Shown: positions 9,281 through 18,103, numbered from the stretch's first letter. The stretch: 64,000 nucleotides of DNA from Konateibacter massiliensis (GCF_900184995.1 NZ_LT860099.1:2484332-2548331); one strand, 5' to 3'. Program-made: numbers and translations. The notes: generated by a model not told the origin, from the letters alone.

Positions 9281-9307
9281 GATTAAGGTGTCAAAAGCAC
9301 CTTAATC
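9281..9307 (+). promoter_or_regulatory. Leader hairpin before the LytTR regulator gene
   Basis: GATTAAGGTG (9281-9290) pairs perfectly with CACCTTAATC (9298-9307) around a 7-base loop and is followed by TTTAT. It lies 25 bases before the regulator start codon. The U run is weak, so it may be an attenuator, an mRNA stabiliser or a site for regulation. Confidence 0.5.
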
Positions 9308-9332
9308 TTTATAGAGAAATGGAGAAATGCTT

Positions 9333-10061
9333 ATGCTGCAAATTGCGTTATGCGACGACAATATTGACGAGCTATCCAATATAGTACAGCTTATAGACCT
9401 GTACCGAACATCAAGACATCTAAGCTGCGAACACGCCGCCTTTTCAAACGGATTTGAACTGGTTTCGGTCTTGGAAAAAGGAAAGCGGTTTGATATATAC
9501 TGTTTGGACATCATTATGCCGGGCTTCACAGGCATTGAGGTGGCAAAAGCAATCCGTGGTTTTGACAAAACCGCGCCGATTTTATTCTTTACCTCATCGC
9601 CCGAATTTGCTTTGGAAAGCTATTCGGTGAAGGCTATTAACTACATACTAAAGCCAATCTCAAAAGAAAAACTGTTCTTCACCTTTGACGAGTTGTTGGA
9701 ACAGGTCAAAGCAGAAAAAGAGGAAGATGTGGTAATCGTAAAAAGCAACGAGGGCATTCAAAAAATATTGATATCCAATTTGGTTTTTGCCGAGGTCATC
9801 GGCAGAAACGTGCTCTATCATCTGCGTTCCGGTAAAGTCATCGAATGTACAGAAGCTTTTTCCTCCGTCTGCAATAATCTGATGAAATATGAGTGTTTTA
9901 TCAAGCCCCACCGCTCCTATCTTGTGAATATGCAGTATGTGGATACTATTGAAAACCATCAGATTACCTTGCAAACCCTTTCCTCTGTTCCTGTTGCACA
10001 GGGCAAGGCAAAGGAGATTAAGCTGCAATATCTGAATTATCAAATGGAAGGAGAATCTTAA
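9333..10061 (+). CDS. LytTR-family response regulator
   Basis: A 242-residue response regulator of the AgrA/LytR type. The N-terminal receiver domain (about 1-120) shows the acidic pair in ALCDDN, the phospho-acceptor Asp in YCLDIIMPG, and the conserved Lys in NYILKPI. The C-terminal LytTR DNA-binding domain (about 140-240) includes FIKPHRSYLVNM. I prefer the second ATG at 9333 because GGAG lies 8 bases before it; the ATG at 9327 would leave only 2 bases. It is followed one base later by its cognate kinase. The system likely senses a surface or peptide signal and regulates nearby genes such as lemA and the SLH protein, which is inference from position. Confidence 0.92.
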   Translation: MLQIALCDDNIDELSNIVQLIDLYRTSRHLSCEHAAFSNGFELVSVLEKGKRFDIYCLDIIMPGFTGIEVAKAIRGFDKTAPILFFTSSPEFALESYSVKAINYILKPISKEKLFFTFDELLEQVKAEKEEDVVIVKSNEGIQKILISNLVFAEVIGRNVLYHLRSGKVIECTEAFSSVCNNLMKYECFIKPHRSYLVNMQYVDTIENHQITLQTLSSVPVAQGKAKEIKLQYLNYQMEGES

Positions 10062-10062
10062 A

Positions 10063-11334
10063 ATGGCAGTAACAGTGATAGGACTCTTACGATTTGGATT
10101 TTCTCTGGTCTTTGGCATCACGGTGTCAGTTCTCTTTGCAGGAATAGAACCTACAAGGAAAAACAAGCTCGTTACCGGCTTGCTCTGTGTTATTTTCCTT
10201 TTCGTTCAAACTGCCAGTTGGTGGTGTTTGGACTTGGACTTGACATCAAAGCTGTATCCGCTGATTATCCACCTGCCGCTGATTGTGATATTCTCGCTAT
10301 ACTATAAACGCCCATGGCGCATATCCGCCGTCAGCGTGCTTTCCGGTTATCTTTGCTGTCAAGCACCGCGCTGGTTCGGTTTCCTTGCAGGAGCCGTTTT
10401 GGACAGCAGACTTGCAGACCATATTTTTTATATAGCATCCGTGTTTTTGGCTTATTATTTCTTGAGAAGATATGTGGCCGGATCTGTCCGGCAGTTGATG
10501 GAAAAGTCCACTAAATCTTGCTTATTTTTAGGCGGAGTCCCGCTTTTTTACTATCTGTTTGACTATGTGACCGCCATCTACACCGATGTGCTTTACAGCG
10601 GCGTCGAATGGGCGGTACAGTTCATGCCCTCAACAATATCCGTTTTTTATTTTGTGTTTGTTATCCTTTATTACGCTGAGACACAAAAACAGGCAAGCCT
10701 CCAAAGAGAAAAGGATATGTTGGATGCACAGTTTAGATTGGCGCAGACAGAGTTTGCTTCTCTGCGGCAGTTACAGCAGAATGCCGCATCCTATCGGCAT
10801 GATATGCGCCACCACTTTGCACTTTTACAGGGACTGGCCTCCAAGGAACATATAGAGGGGATCAAAGAGTACCTACGAACTGCCCAGTCCGACATGGATG
10901 CCATCACGCCCCTACGATTTTGCGAAAATGAAACCGTCAACCTGATTTTGTCCGCTTTCGCCGCTAAAGCGAAACAAGCGGACATCATGCTGACGGTGGA
11001 AGCGAAACTGCCTGATTTGCTTCCCTTTAGCGATACTGAGCTTTGCTCGCTCTTGTCAAACGCTTTGGAAAACGCCATACAAGCCACAAAAAAAATAAAT
11101 GATGGAAATAAACGCTATATTATGCTACGCGTGTATTCCAAGAATAACAAGCTGTGCATTGACATTCGCAACCGTTATCAGACCGAACCGACATTTCACC
11201 AAGGACTTCCCGTGTCAACAGAACAGGGACATGGCTTTGGAACAAAAAGCATGGCCCACATCGTGGAAAAGCATGGTGGTGTATTTCAGTTTTCGGTTAA
11301 GGATGGCTGGTTTACATTTCAGGCTACTGCATAA
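10063..11334 (+). CDS. GHKL sensor histidine kinase (AgrC/LytS-like)
   Basis: A 423-residue sensor kinase. About six membrane segments fill residues 1-210, a coiled region follows, then the phospho-acceptor box SYRHDMRHHFALL near residue 245 and a C-terminal GHKL ATPase domain with LLSNALENAIQA (N box) and GHGFGTKSMAHIVEKHGG (G box). This layout is that of quorum- or peptide-sensing kinases partnered with LytTR regulators. It begins one base after the regulator stop codon with an AAGGAG site. No obvious signal-peptide gene (AgrD-like) was found next to it. Confidence 0.92.
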   Translation: MAVTVIGLLRFGFSLVFGITVSVLFAGIEPTRKNKLVTGLLCVIFLFVQTASWWCLDLDLTSKLYPLIIHLPLIVIFSLYYKRPWRISAVSVLSGYLCCQAPRWFGFLAGAVLDSRLADHIFYIASVFLAYYFLRRYVAGSVRQLMEKSTKSCLFLGGVPLFYYLFDYVTAIYTDVLYSGVEWAVQFMPSTISVFYFVFVILYYAETQKQASLQREKDMLDAQFRLAQTEFASLRQLQQNAASYRHDMRHHFALLQGLASKEHIEGIKEYLRTAQSDMDAITPLRFCENETVNLILSAFAAKAKQADIMLTVEAKLPDLLPFSDTELCSLLSNALENAIQATKKINDGNKRYIMLRVYSKNNKLCIDIRNRYQTEPTFHQGLPVSTEQGHGFGTKSMAHIVEKHGGVFQFSVKDGWFTFQATA

Positions 11335-11349
11335 TCTCTTAATCCTGTA

Positions 11350-11378
11350 TTGACATTCACACAATCCCATACTATAAT
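11350..11378 (+). promoter_or_regulatory. Perfect sigma-A promoter of the LacI-family gene
   Basis: TTGACA at 11350-11355 and TATAAT at 11373-11378 are separated by exactly 17 bases, matching the vegetative consensus at all twelve positions. The operator below sits across the expected start point. Confidence 0.9.
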
Positions 11379-11384
11379 TTACTT

Positions 11385-11404
11385 AGAGCGAACCGTTTCG
11401 CTCT
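11385..11404. promoter_or_regulatory. LacI-type operator with central CG
   Basis: AGAGCGAACCGTTTCGCTCT is a 20-base palindrome with 9 of 10 half-site positions matched, centred on CG, as is usual for LacI/GalR repressors. It starts 6 bases after the -10 box, so a bound repressor would block initiation. It most likely gives autoregulation by the adjacent LacI-family protein. Confidence 0.8.
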
Positions 11405-11424
11405 CAAGAACAGGAGGAGTAAAA

Positions 11425-12459
11425 ATGGCAGCAACAATCAGAGATATTACCAAAATGACGGGGCTTTCCCTTGCCACCGTTTCCAAATATTTAAATGGCG
11501 GCAATGTGCTACCACAAAACCGCACCTTAATTGAGGAGGCAATCGAAACGCTTCAATACGAGGTTAATGAGGTTGCGAGAGGGCTCGCAAAAAACCGCAC
11601 TAAGACCATCGGCGTCCTGATTCCGAATCTGGACAACATCTTTGCGGGTACTATCATTGCTCATATCGAGGATATATTGCGGCAGCATGATTACGGCACC
11701 ATCGTCTGTGACTGCCGAAGCGATATTGCATTGGAGGAGCAGGAAATCAAGTTTCTTCTGAGTAAGCGCGTGGACGGAATCATTACCATCCCAACCTCCG
11801 GCAATCCGGCTTACTTAAGCAGTGCAATCAGCCGTAACATTCCTATTGTCCTGATTGACCGTACATTTGAGAATACAAATCTTGACTCCGTTTTAGTGGA
11901 TAACAGTGAAGCTTCTTTTCGGGCAGTCTCCACACTGATTGATCATGGTCACAAGAGCATCGGCATTATCTGCGGTAACGACAATGAATATACGGCAAGA
12001 GAGCGCCTTATGGGCTACTACAAGGCACTTGAGATGAATAACAGAAAGATAGAGCTTGACTTTGTAAAAAGAGGAACTCTGACTGTGGAGCATGGCTATG
12101 AAGCAACAAAAAGTCTGCTCACTTCCGGTAACAAGCCTACTGCCCTTTATCTGAGCAACTATGAAATTACCCTTGGTGCCATTATCGCCATCAACGAACT
12201 CGGCATTAATTTTCCGGAGGATATCTCCATCATCGGTTTTGACAACCTGATGCTCTCCAAAGTGGTGAAGCCAAAGCTTTGGATGGTCGTACAGCCAATG
12301 GAGGAAATCGCTTCCTCAGCGGCACACATCATGCTGGACCGTTTGAGTAAGCAAAAAGAGACGATAACACCCGATACGATAAATCCGGCAAAACACGAAG
12401 CGGTTCGTTTAAACCTGAGTACCAGCCTTCTTACCGGAGAATCGATTAAAAAAGTGTGA
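11425..12459 (+). CDS. LacI-family transcriptional regulator
   Basis: A 344-residue repressor of the LacI/GalR family. The N-terminal helix-turn-helix reads ATIRDITKMTGLSLATVSKYLNGG, followed by the hinge helix (ARGLAKNRTKTIGVLIPN) and a periplasmic-binding-protein-like effector domain (about 62-335). The start at 11425 follows CAGGAGGAG at good distance. It is the first gene of a carbohydrate operon and has an operator on its own promoter. The effector is unknown, probably a sugar or sugar phosphate from the pathway encoded downstream. Confidence 0.95.
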   Translation: MAATIRDITKMTGLSLATVSKYLNGGNVLPQNRTLIEEAIETLQYEVNEVARGLAKNRTKTIGVLIPNLDNIFAGTIIAHIEDILRQHDYGTIVCDCRSDIALEEQEIKFLLSKRVDGIITIPTSGNPAYLSSAISRNIPIVLIDRTFENTNLDSVLVDNSEASFRAVSTLIDHGHKSIGIICGNDNEYTARERLMGYYKALEMNNRKIELDFVKRGTLTVEHGYEATKSLLTSGNKPTALYLSNYEITLGAIIAINELGINFPEDISIIGFDNLMLSKVVKPKLWMVVQPMEEIASSAAHIMLDRLSKQKETITPDTINPAKHEAVRLNLSTSLLTGESIKKV

Positions 12460-12612
12460 GCGTTGCTCACACTTCGCGCCCGAGCGGGTTGCAAAGTAAC
12501 AATTTCCACTCCGCGAGGTGCGCATAAATCTTGCTTTTAACTGGCTTTTGCCAGAAAAAGATATAGTATGTGAGTTCCTTCACATCCAGCGCCCGAATGG
12601 GTGCATAACAAA
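12454..12612 (+). repeat. Hairpin-rich spacer with two related dyad units
   Basis: The spacer between the repressor and the aldolase contains GTGTGAGC-GTT-GCTCACAC (12454-12472, overlapping the stop codon), CTGGC-TTTT-GCCAG (12541-12554) and ATGTGA-N6-TCACAT (12568-12585). The first and third dyads are each followed by a similar GCGCCCGA-NN-GGG sequence, so the spacer looks like two degenerate copies of one element. The third dyad matches the half-site geometry TGTGA-N6-TCACA of Crp/Fnr-type regulators. Confidence 0.6.
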
Positions 12613-12648
12613 TAACGTAACAGCATATACGCAGAAAGGAAGGTTTTT

Positions 12649-13500
12649 ATGCCATTCGTTACATCAGAACAAATGATTGCAGATGCCAGGGCAGGAGGTT
12701 ACGCAGTCGGCGCCTTCAACGTGGAAAACATGGAGATGGTTATGGCGGTAATCTCTGCCGCCGAGCAGCTAAATGCTCCTGTCATGCTGCAGACAACCCC
12801 TTCAACTGTAAAATATGCAGGGCTGGACTTATACTATGCCAACGTCTCGGCTGCTGCAAAAAATTCAAAAGTACCGATTGCCCTTCATCTGGACCATGGA
12901 AACAGCTTTGAGCTTGCCATGAGAGCACTTCGAGTCGGCTACACTTCTATAATGATTGACGGTTCTCACAGCTCCTTTGAAGAAAATATTGAACTGACCA
13001 AGCGCGTTGTGGATGCCTGCTCTCCCTCCAATATTCCTGTGGAAGCAGAGCTTGGAAAAGTCGGAGGAAAAGAGGATGATTTAGACGGCGGAGCCGGGGG
13101 CTACACAGACCCTCTGGAAGCAAAGGAATTTGTGGAAAGAACCGGGGTTTCCTCTCTCGCTGTAGCAATCGGAACGGCACACGGCTTCTATGTCGGTACG
13201 CCAAAACTTGATTTGGAACGCTTAAACCAAATCAGAAAAGTAGTTTCCATTCCGCTCGTTCTTCATGGTGCCTCGGGTCTTACCGATGAAGCAATAAGAG
13301 AAAGTATCAGACGCGGCATCTGCAAGGTGAATTTTGCAACGGAGCTTCGTGCGGCTTATACCGAAGGAGTAAAAAAGGTACTTGCCGAAACAGCCGGCAC
13401 CATTGACCCAAAGAAATACAGCACCGCCGGAATGGATTTAGTAACGCATCTTGTGATGGAGCGCATGAAGGTATGCGGCTGTGACAACAAAGCAAAATAA
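12649..13500 (+). CDS. Class II fructose/tagatose-bisphosphate aldolase
   Basis: A 283-residue zinc-dependent class II aldolase, splitting a ketose 1,6-bisphosphate to dihydroxyacetone phosphate and glyceraldehyde 3-phosphate. Zinc-ligand and active-site motifs are present: LHLDHG near residue 83, VEAELGKVGGKEDD near 135, AIGTAHGFY near 177, VLHGASGLTD near 205, and KVNFATELR near 228. The length and LGKVGGKEDD loop fit the GatY/KbaY/FbaA group; which stereoisomer is preferred cannot be read from the sequence. AAAGGAAGG precedes the ATG. It opens the enzyme part of the operon, upstream of kinases and dehydrogenases that could supply its bisphosphate substrate. Confidence 0.93.
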   Translation: MPFVTSEQMIADARAGGYAVGAFNVENMEMVMAVISAAEQLNAPVMLQTTPSTVKYAGLDLYYANVSAAAKNSKVPIALHLDHGNSFELAMRALRVGYTSIMIDGSHSSFEENIELTKRVVDACSPSNIPVEAELGKVGGKEDDLDGGAGGYTDPLEAKEFVERTGVSSLAVAIGTAHGFYVGTPKLDLERLNQIRKVVSIPLVLHGASGLTDEAIRESIRRGICKVNFATELRAAYTEGVKKVLAETAGTIDPKKYSTAGMDLVTHLVMERMKVCGCDNKAK

Positions 13501-13520
13501 GTGCTGTCAGGGAGGTTTGT

Positions 13521-15026
13521 ATGGAAAAACTATTACTCGGAATTGATATCGGAACCTCTGCATGCAAGGTTGCCATATTTGATCAAAAAGGAACTGTATT
13601 GGCGCAGGATAGCCAAGGCTATAAGCTGTATTACCCAAATCCGGGATGCGTGGAGCAAAACCCTGATGAATGGTGGGAAAGAGTTTGTATTGCCATTCAA
13701 AACACCCTTGAAAAAGGAAAAATTAATCCCTCTGATATTGCAGGAATTGGTATTGACGGACAAAGCTGGTCAGCAATTCCCGTAGATAAAGCCGGAAACT
13801 GCCTACATAATACACCAATCTGGATGGATACAAGAGCAAGACAGATATGTACCAGAGTAACGGAGGAATTCGGATTTGACACGATTTTTGACATTGCAGG
13901 AAATGCATTTGAACCGGCATACACAACACCAAAGCTTCTATGGTTCAAGGAAAATATGCCTCATATCTACAAGGAGACTCATCAGTTTTTGCAAAGCAAT
14001 AGTTTTATTGCCCTAAAGCTAACCGGTTCGCCCTCGCAGGATAAATCTCAAGGCTACGGGCTTCACTTCTTCGATGCAAAGACTTGCAGCTATCACAGCG
14101 GTCTGGCGGAAGCACTCGGAATATCCTTGGATAAAATTCCCGAGCTTTATGACTGCCACGATATTGTCGGTTTCGTGACAAAGGAGGCAGCGCACCTTAC
14201 CGGTCTTAAGGAGGGTACCCCTGTCGTTGCCGGCGGATTGGACGCAGCATGCGGTACACTAGGTGCCGGAGTTTACAAGCCAGGACAGACGCAGGAGCAG
14301 GGCGGGCAGGCAGGTGGGATGAGTATTTGCCTTGACAGCGCAGTATCGCATCCAAAGCTTATCCTAAGTCCCCATGTCATTCCGAACCTCTGGCTCCTGC
14401 AAGGCGGAAGCGTAGGAGGCGGCGGCGTGTTGAAGTGGTTCCACAAGGAGCTTGGAGGAGGTCTTTCTTTCGATGAGCTAACCGGTTTGGCTGATAAGAT
14501 TTCTGCCGGTTCGGAGGATGTTATTTTTCTTCCTTATATGGCTGGGGAGCGCTCTCCCATCTGGGATGCCGATGCAAAAGGTGTTTTTTACGGGCTGGGC
14601 TTTGACAAGACAAAGGCTCATATGGTGCGCGCTGCTCTGGAGGGTGTTGCCTATTCCCTGGAGCACAATCTTCGCACCGCAAAGGAGGCAGGTGTGGAGG
14701 CAAATGAACTGATTGCAATGGGTGGTTCCGCTAACAGCCTTGTCTGGACACAAATCAAATCCGACGTGACAGGTAAGACAATCAAGGTTCCCACCTCTGA
14801 TACGGCAACAACCCTAGGTGCGGCAATTTTAGCCGGTGTGGGTGTCGGGCTGTATGGAAGCTTTGAGGAGGCTGTCAACACAACCATTGTAATGACCAGA
14901 GAGCACACCCCGAACATGGAAAACCACGAGAAGTATAAGGCTTCGATGGAGCTTTACTTACAATTGTATCAGGATTTAAAGGATACGTTTCGTGATCGTT
15001 CAATTAAGAAAGGACAGATAAAATGA
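13521..15026 (+). CDS. FGGY-family carbohydrate kinase (xylulokinase-like)
   Basis: A 501-residue FGGY kinase, phosphorylating a ketose or polyol with ATP. The N-terminal phosphate-binding loop is LLGIDIGTSACKVAIFDQKG. GIDGQSWSAIPVD near residue 77 resembles the xylulokinase substrate motif, and the FGGY signature region (AALEGVAYSLEHNL) and C-terminal AMGGSANSLVWTQIKSD are present. Full length for the family. The start has a GGGAGG site and lies 20 bases after the aldolase. The next gene overlaps it by 4 bases, so they are cotranscribed. Xylulose is the closest substrate by motif, but the operon content suggests the real substrate may be another ketose. Confidence 0.9.
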   Translation: MEKLLLGIDIGTSACKVAIFDQKGTVLAQDSQGYKLYYPNPGCVEQNPDEWWERVCIAIQNTLEKGKINPSDIAGIGIDGQSWSAIPVDKAGNCLHNTPIWMDTRARQICTRVTEEFGFDTIFDIAGNAFEPAYTTPKLLWFKENMPHIYKETHQFLQSNSFIALKLTGSPSQDKSQGYGLHFFDAKTCSYHSGLAEALGISLDKIPELYDCHDIVGFVTKEAAHLTGLKEGTPVVAGGLDAACGTLGAGVYKPGQTQEQGGQAGGMSICLDSAVSHPKLILSPHVIPNLWLLQGGSVGGGGVLKWFHKELGGGLSFDELTGLADKISAGSEDVIFLPYMAGERSPIWDADAKGVFYGLGFDKTKAHMVRAALEGVAYSLEHNLRTAKEAGVEANELIAMGGSANSLVWTQIKSDVTGKTIKVPTSDTATTLGAAILAGVGVGLYGSFEEAVNTTIVMTREHTPNMENHEKYKASMELYLQLYQDLKDTFRDRSIKKGQIK

Positions 15027-16069
15027 AAGCAGGAGTTGTTCATGCGAGAGAGGATATCCGCTATGAGGATATCGAAAAACCGGTGCCGGGCGCCGGTCAG
15101 GTATTAATCAATGTAAAGTATACAGGCATCTGTGGCTCTGATGTCCCAAGAGTAAACGGCGATGCCTGCCATTTCTTTCCGAATGTGCTGGGACATGAAT
15201 TTTCCGGAACAATTGAGGAGACAGGAGAAGGCGTCTCTTCTTTAAAGAAAGGCGACCGAGTTGCAGGAGTTCCCCTTGTTCCGTGCATGAAATGCGAGAA
15301 CTGCCAAAAGGGTGACTATTCCCTCTGCAAGCACTACAGCTTCATAGGTTCAAGAGAATTTGGAAGCTTTGCTGAATATATTGTCGTGCCGGAAAAAAAT
15401 GCGGTTAAATTTGATGAGGAAGTAAGCTTTGAGCAGGGTGCCTTCTTTGAGCCGACCACCGTCGCACTTCACGGCTTACAACGCCTTAATTATCAAGGCG
15501 GCGGTCAGGTTGCCATTCTTGGCGGCGGCACAATCGGGCTTTTGACCATGCAGTGGGCAAATATCTTTGGCGCCAAAAACTGTGTCGTATTCGATATTTC
15601 ACCGGAGCGTTTAGAGCTTGCCAAGCGGCTAGGCGCAACTGCTGTTATCAACACACTCGAAAGCGATTTTATAAAACAGGCGATGGATATCACCGCAGGA
15701 CAGGGTTTTGACTATGTGTATGAGACCGCAGGAAACACTGCAACGATGAAGATGGCATTTGAACTTGCTGCCAACAAAGCCGGAATTTGTTTTATCGGTA
15801 CACCGACTAAGGAACTTTCTTTTTCCGTAGAAGAGTGGGAAAATATGAACCGCAAGGAATTTACACTCACCGGCTCTTGGATGTCATATTCTGCACCGTT
15901 TCCGGGACCGGAATGGGAACTTGCCGCTTATTATTATAAGACCGGGCAGTTACAATTCGATGACTCGCTTATTTATAAAAAAATACCGCTCAGCCAAATT
16001 GCGGAGGCTTTTGAAATGTTCAAAACTCCCGGCGCGGTAAAAGGTAAAATCTTGATTGACAGTGAATGA
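15023..16069 (+). CDS. Zinc-dependent medium-chain dehydrogenase (sorbitol/galactitol-phosphate dehydrogenase-like)
   Basis: A 348-residue medium-chain dehydrogenase. Catalytic zinc ligands appear in TGICGSD and LGHEFSG, and the structural zinc lobe in CMKCENCQKGDYSLC. The NAD-binding Rossmann motif is ILGGGTIGLL near residue 172. The closest recognisable relatives are galactitol-1-phosphate and L-iditol dehydrogenases, which oxidise a secondary alcohol of a polyol (phosphate) to a ketose. It overlaps the kinase gene by ATGA. In the operon it would link a polyol to the ketose that the kinases and aldolase consume. Confidence 0.92.
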   Translation: MKAGVVHAREDIRYEDIEKPVPGAGQVLINVKYTGICGSDVPRVNGDACHFFPNVLGHEFSGTIEETGEGVSSLKKGDRVAGVPLVPCMKCENCQKGDYSLCKHYSFIGSREFGSFAEYIVVPEKNAVKFDEEVSFEQGAFFEPTTVALHGLQRLNYQGGGQVAILGGGTIGLLTMQWANIFGAKNCVVFDISPERLELAKRLGATAVINTLESDFIKQAMDITAGQGFDYVYETAGNTATMKMAFELAANKAGICFIGTPTKELSFSVEEWENMNRKEFTLTGSWMSYSAPFPGPEWELAAYYYKTGQLQFDDSLIYKKIPLSQIAEAFEMFKTPGAVKGKILIDSE

Positions 16070-16092
16070 AAACAAATAAAGGAGAACTGATT

Positions 16093-17139
16093 ATGGGAGA
16101 AAATTTAAAACCAATTGACGCTATTGATCCGTCACTCGTTCCACAGCGTACACTTTATACCGGTGCCAAAATGCCGGGGCTTGGAATCGGAACGTTTGGC
16201 TCAGACCGCTTTACCGCTACTGACATTGCAAATGCTGTTGAGGACGCAATCAAATCAGGCTATCGTCTGGTAGACTGTGCTTCCTGCTACGGAAACGAAG
16301 ATTTAATCGGCATTGCGATTGAAAACGCTATGCATGCAGGCGTAAAAAGAGAGGAGCTATTTGTTACCTCCAAGCTATGGAACGATATGCACGGCAAGGG
16401 AGAAATTCTCTACTCCGTGGCAAAGACTTTAAAAGATTTAAGACTTGACTATCTGGACCTCTATTTTGTTCACTGGCCTTTCCCGAACTATCATCCACCA
16501 GGCTGTGACGGTGATACGAGAAATCCTCTTTCCAGACCTTACATCCACGAGGAATTCATGGAATGCTGGCGCCAGATGGAGAGACTTGTTGATATGGGAC
16601 TCGTGAAGCACATCGGCGTTTCCAACGTAACAATACCAAAGTTGGAACTAATTTTAAGAGATTGCAAAATCAAGCCTGCTGTCAATGAGATGGAGCTGCA
16701 CCCTTGCTTCCAACAGCCGGAATTGTATGACTACTGTAAGAAAAACGGCATTGAAATCATTGGTTTTTGTCCGATCGGCTCCCCTAGCAGACCAGACCGT
16801 GATAAGACCGAAGAGGATATCGCAGATATCGAGCTGCCGGAGGTTATTGAGATTGCAAAAGCACACGGCGTACATCCTGCCGTAATCTGCCTGAAGTGGG
16901 CGGTGCAGAGAGGTCATTCCCCGATTCCTTTCTCCATCCACAGAAATGAGTACATGAGTAATCTTCGTTGCAGTTTTGAAGATCCATTGACAGAGGAAGA
17001 ATTAAAGGTTCTCTCCACCGTTGACAAAAACTGCCGCTTAATCAAAGGCCAGGTATTCCTCTGGGAAGGCGCAGGAACATGGGAGGATTTGTGGGATATT
17101 AACGGCGAGATTCCGGGTTGGAACGGCTACGAAAAATAG
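16093..17139 (+). CDS. Aldo/keto reductase
   Basis: A 348-residue aldo/keto reductase, NAD(P)H-dependent and cytoplasmic. The catalytic tetrad is visible: Asp in RLVDCAS, Tyr in CYGNE, Lys in FVTSKLW, His in YFVHWPF. The family barrel continues with IGVSNVTIPKLE and the cofactor-binding end (PIPFSIHRNEY). I place the start at 16093 because AAAGGAG lies 8 bases before; the in-frame ATG at 16066 overlaps the previous stop but lacks a site. It probably interconverts an aldose and a polyol, feeding the adjacent dehydrogenase. The variant SIHRNEY cofactor segment makes the NADH/NADPH preference unclear. Confidence 0.9.
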   Translation: MGENLKPIDAIDPSLVPQRTLYTGAKMPGLGIGTFGSDRFTATDIANAVEDAIKSGYRLVDCASCYGNEDLIGIAIENAMHAGVKREELFVTSKLWNDMHGKGEILYSVAKTLKDLRLDYLDLYFVHWPFPNYHPPGCDGDTRNPLSRPYIHEEFMECWRQMERLVDMGLVKHIGVSNVTIPKLELILRDCKIKPAVNEMELHPCFQQPELYDYCKKNGIEIIGFCPIGSPSRPDRDKTEEDIADIELPEVIEIAKAHGVHPAVICLKWAVQRGHSPIPFSIHRNEYMSNLRCSFEDPLTEEELKVLSTVDKNCRLIKGQVFLWEGAGTWEDLWDINGEIPGWNGYEK

Positions 17140-17148
17140 GAGTAAGCC

Positions 17149-18078
17149 ATGATTACTACGATTACATTAAATGTTGCTATTGATAAGGCATATGTGGTGG
17201 ACGATTTTGCTAAAAATACGGTAACCCGCGTTCAAACCTGCACCAATACCGCCGGAGGAAAGGGGCTAAATGTATCAAAGGTCATTCAGCTTTGCGGTGA
17301 AGATATAACCGCGACGGGATTTGTGGGCGGACACGCGGGTGCTTATGTAGAAGATTTGCTGAGAGAATTTGACATTAAAACGGATTTTGTTCATACCAAA
17401 AGCGAGACAAGAAGCTGTATCAACATCTTAGCCTCAGACGGCTCCTCCACCGAATTTTTGGAGCCTGGTGCACCTGTTACCCCAGAAGAGGCGGCACTTC
17501 TTTACGCCAAAATTGACCAACTCATTGAGCAAAGCGATGTCATCACGATTTCAGGCAGCGTGCCGGTTGGAATCGAGACTTCCATCTACGCCGATTTAAT
17601 TGCCAAAATAAAGAAAAAAGGCAGACCGGTCATCCTTGACACAAGCGGAGAGCTGCTTGTCAAAGGAATTGCTGCCTGCCCTACCTTAATCAAGCCAAAC
17701 ATCGAGGAGCTTGAGGCACTTCTTGGTATTCCGCTCACAAACCAAGAAGAGGTGATAGATGCCGCCTGCAAACTTCACGAATTGGGTATTGCATATATCA
17801 CCGTATCTCTCGGCGCTGACGGTGCCCTCCTCGTCTGCAAAGAAGGAGTCTTTCACGGAAAGCCTCCTAAGATTACGCCGGTCAACACAGTCGGCTGCGG
17901 CGATTCAATGGTGGGAGCCTTTGCAGTGGCGCTCTCAAGAGGACTGGCACCAGAGGAAATGCTTCGCTACGGCGTCGCAGTTTCAGCCGCCAATGCTCTG
18001 ACTATGGCAACCGGTTATTTTCGAGCCGAGGATGTGGCACGGCTGCTTCCTGACGTCTCAGTAACTCAAGTACTGTAA
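17149..18078 (+). CDS. PfkB-family sugar kinase (1-phosphofructokinase / tagatose-6-phosphate kinase-like)
   Basis: A 309-residue ribokinase-fold kinase. The substrate-binding motif TAGGKGLNVSKVIQ is near residue 36 and the catalytic anion-hole motif VGCGDSMVGAF near 247, as in FruK and LacC. These enzymes phosphorylate a ketose monophosphate to the bisphosphate. It is the last gene of the operon, 9 bases after the reductase with a TAGGAG site, and is followed by a strong terminator. Together with the class II aldolase it gives the lower part of a tagatose- or fructose-type pathway. The exact sugar is not determined by sequence. Confidence 0.9.
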   Translation: MITTITLNVAIDKAYVVDDFAKNTVTRVQTCTNTAGGKGLNVSKVIQLCGEDITATGFVGGHAGAYVEDLLREFDIKTDFVHTKSETRSCINILASDGSSTEFLEPGAPVTPEEAALLYAKIDQLIEQSDVITISGSVPVGIETSIYADLIAKIKKKGRPVILDTSGELLVKGIAACPTLIKPNIEELEALLGIPLTNQEEVIDAACKLHELGIAYITVSLGADGALLVCKEGVFHGKPPKITPVNTVGCGDSMVGAFAVALSRGLAPEEMLRYGVAVSAANALTMATGYFRAEDVARLLPDVSVTQVL

Positions 18079-18103
18079 AATTGTTTTTATAAATATGAAA
18101 AGC

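Noticed and set aside
9103-9332. An AgrD-like signal peptide gene for the LytTR kinase
   Set aside because: No short frame with a ribosome site and a Cys-containing peptide was found between lemA and the regulator or after the kinase.
9660-10166. A 168-residue minus-strand frame across the LytTR regulator and kinase start
   Set aside because: It covers two genes with clear motifs on the other strand and has no ribosome site.
12568-12585. Firm call of a Crp/Fnr binding site
   Set aside because: The dyad fits TGTGA-N6-TCACA but is one of several hairpins in the spacer and no Crp-family gene is in the window.
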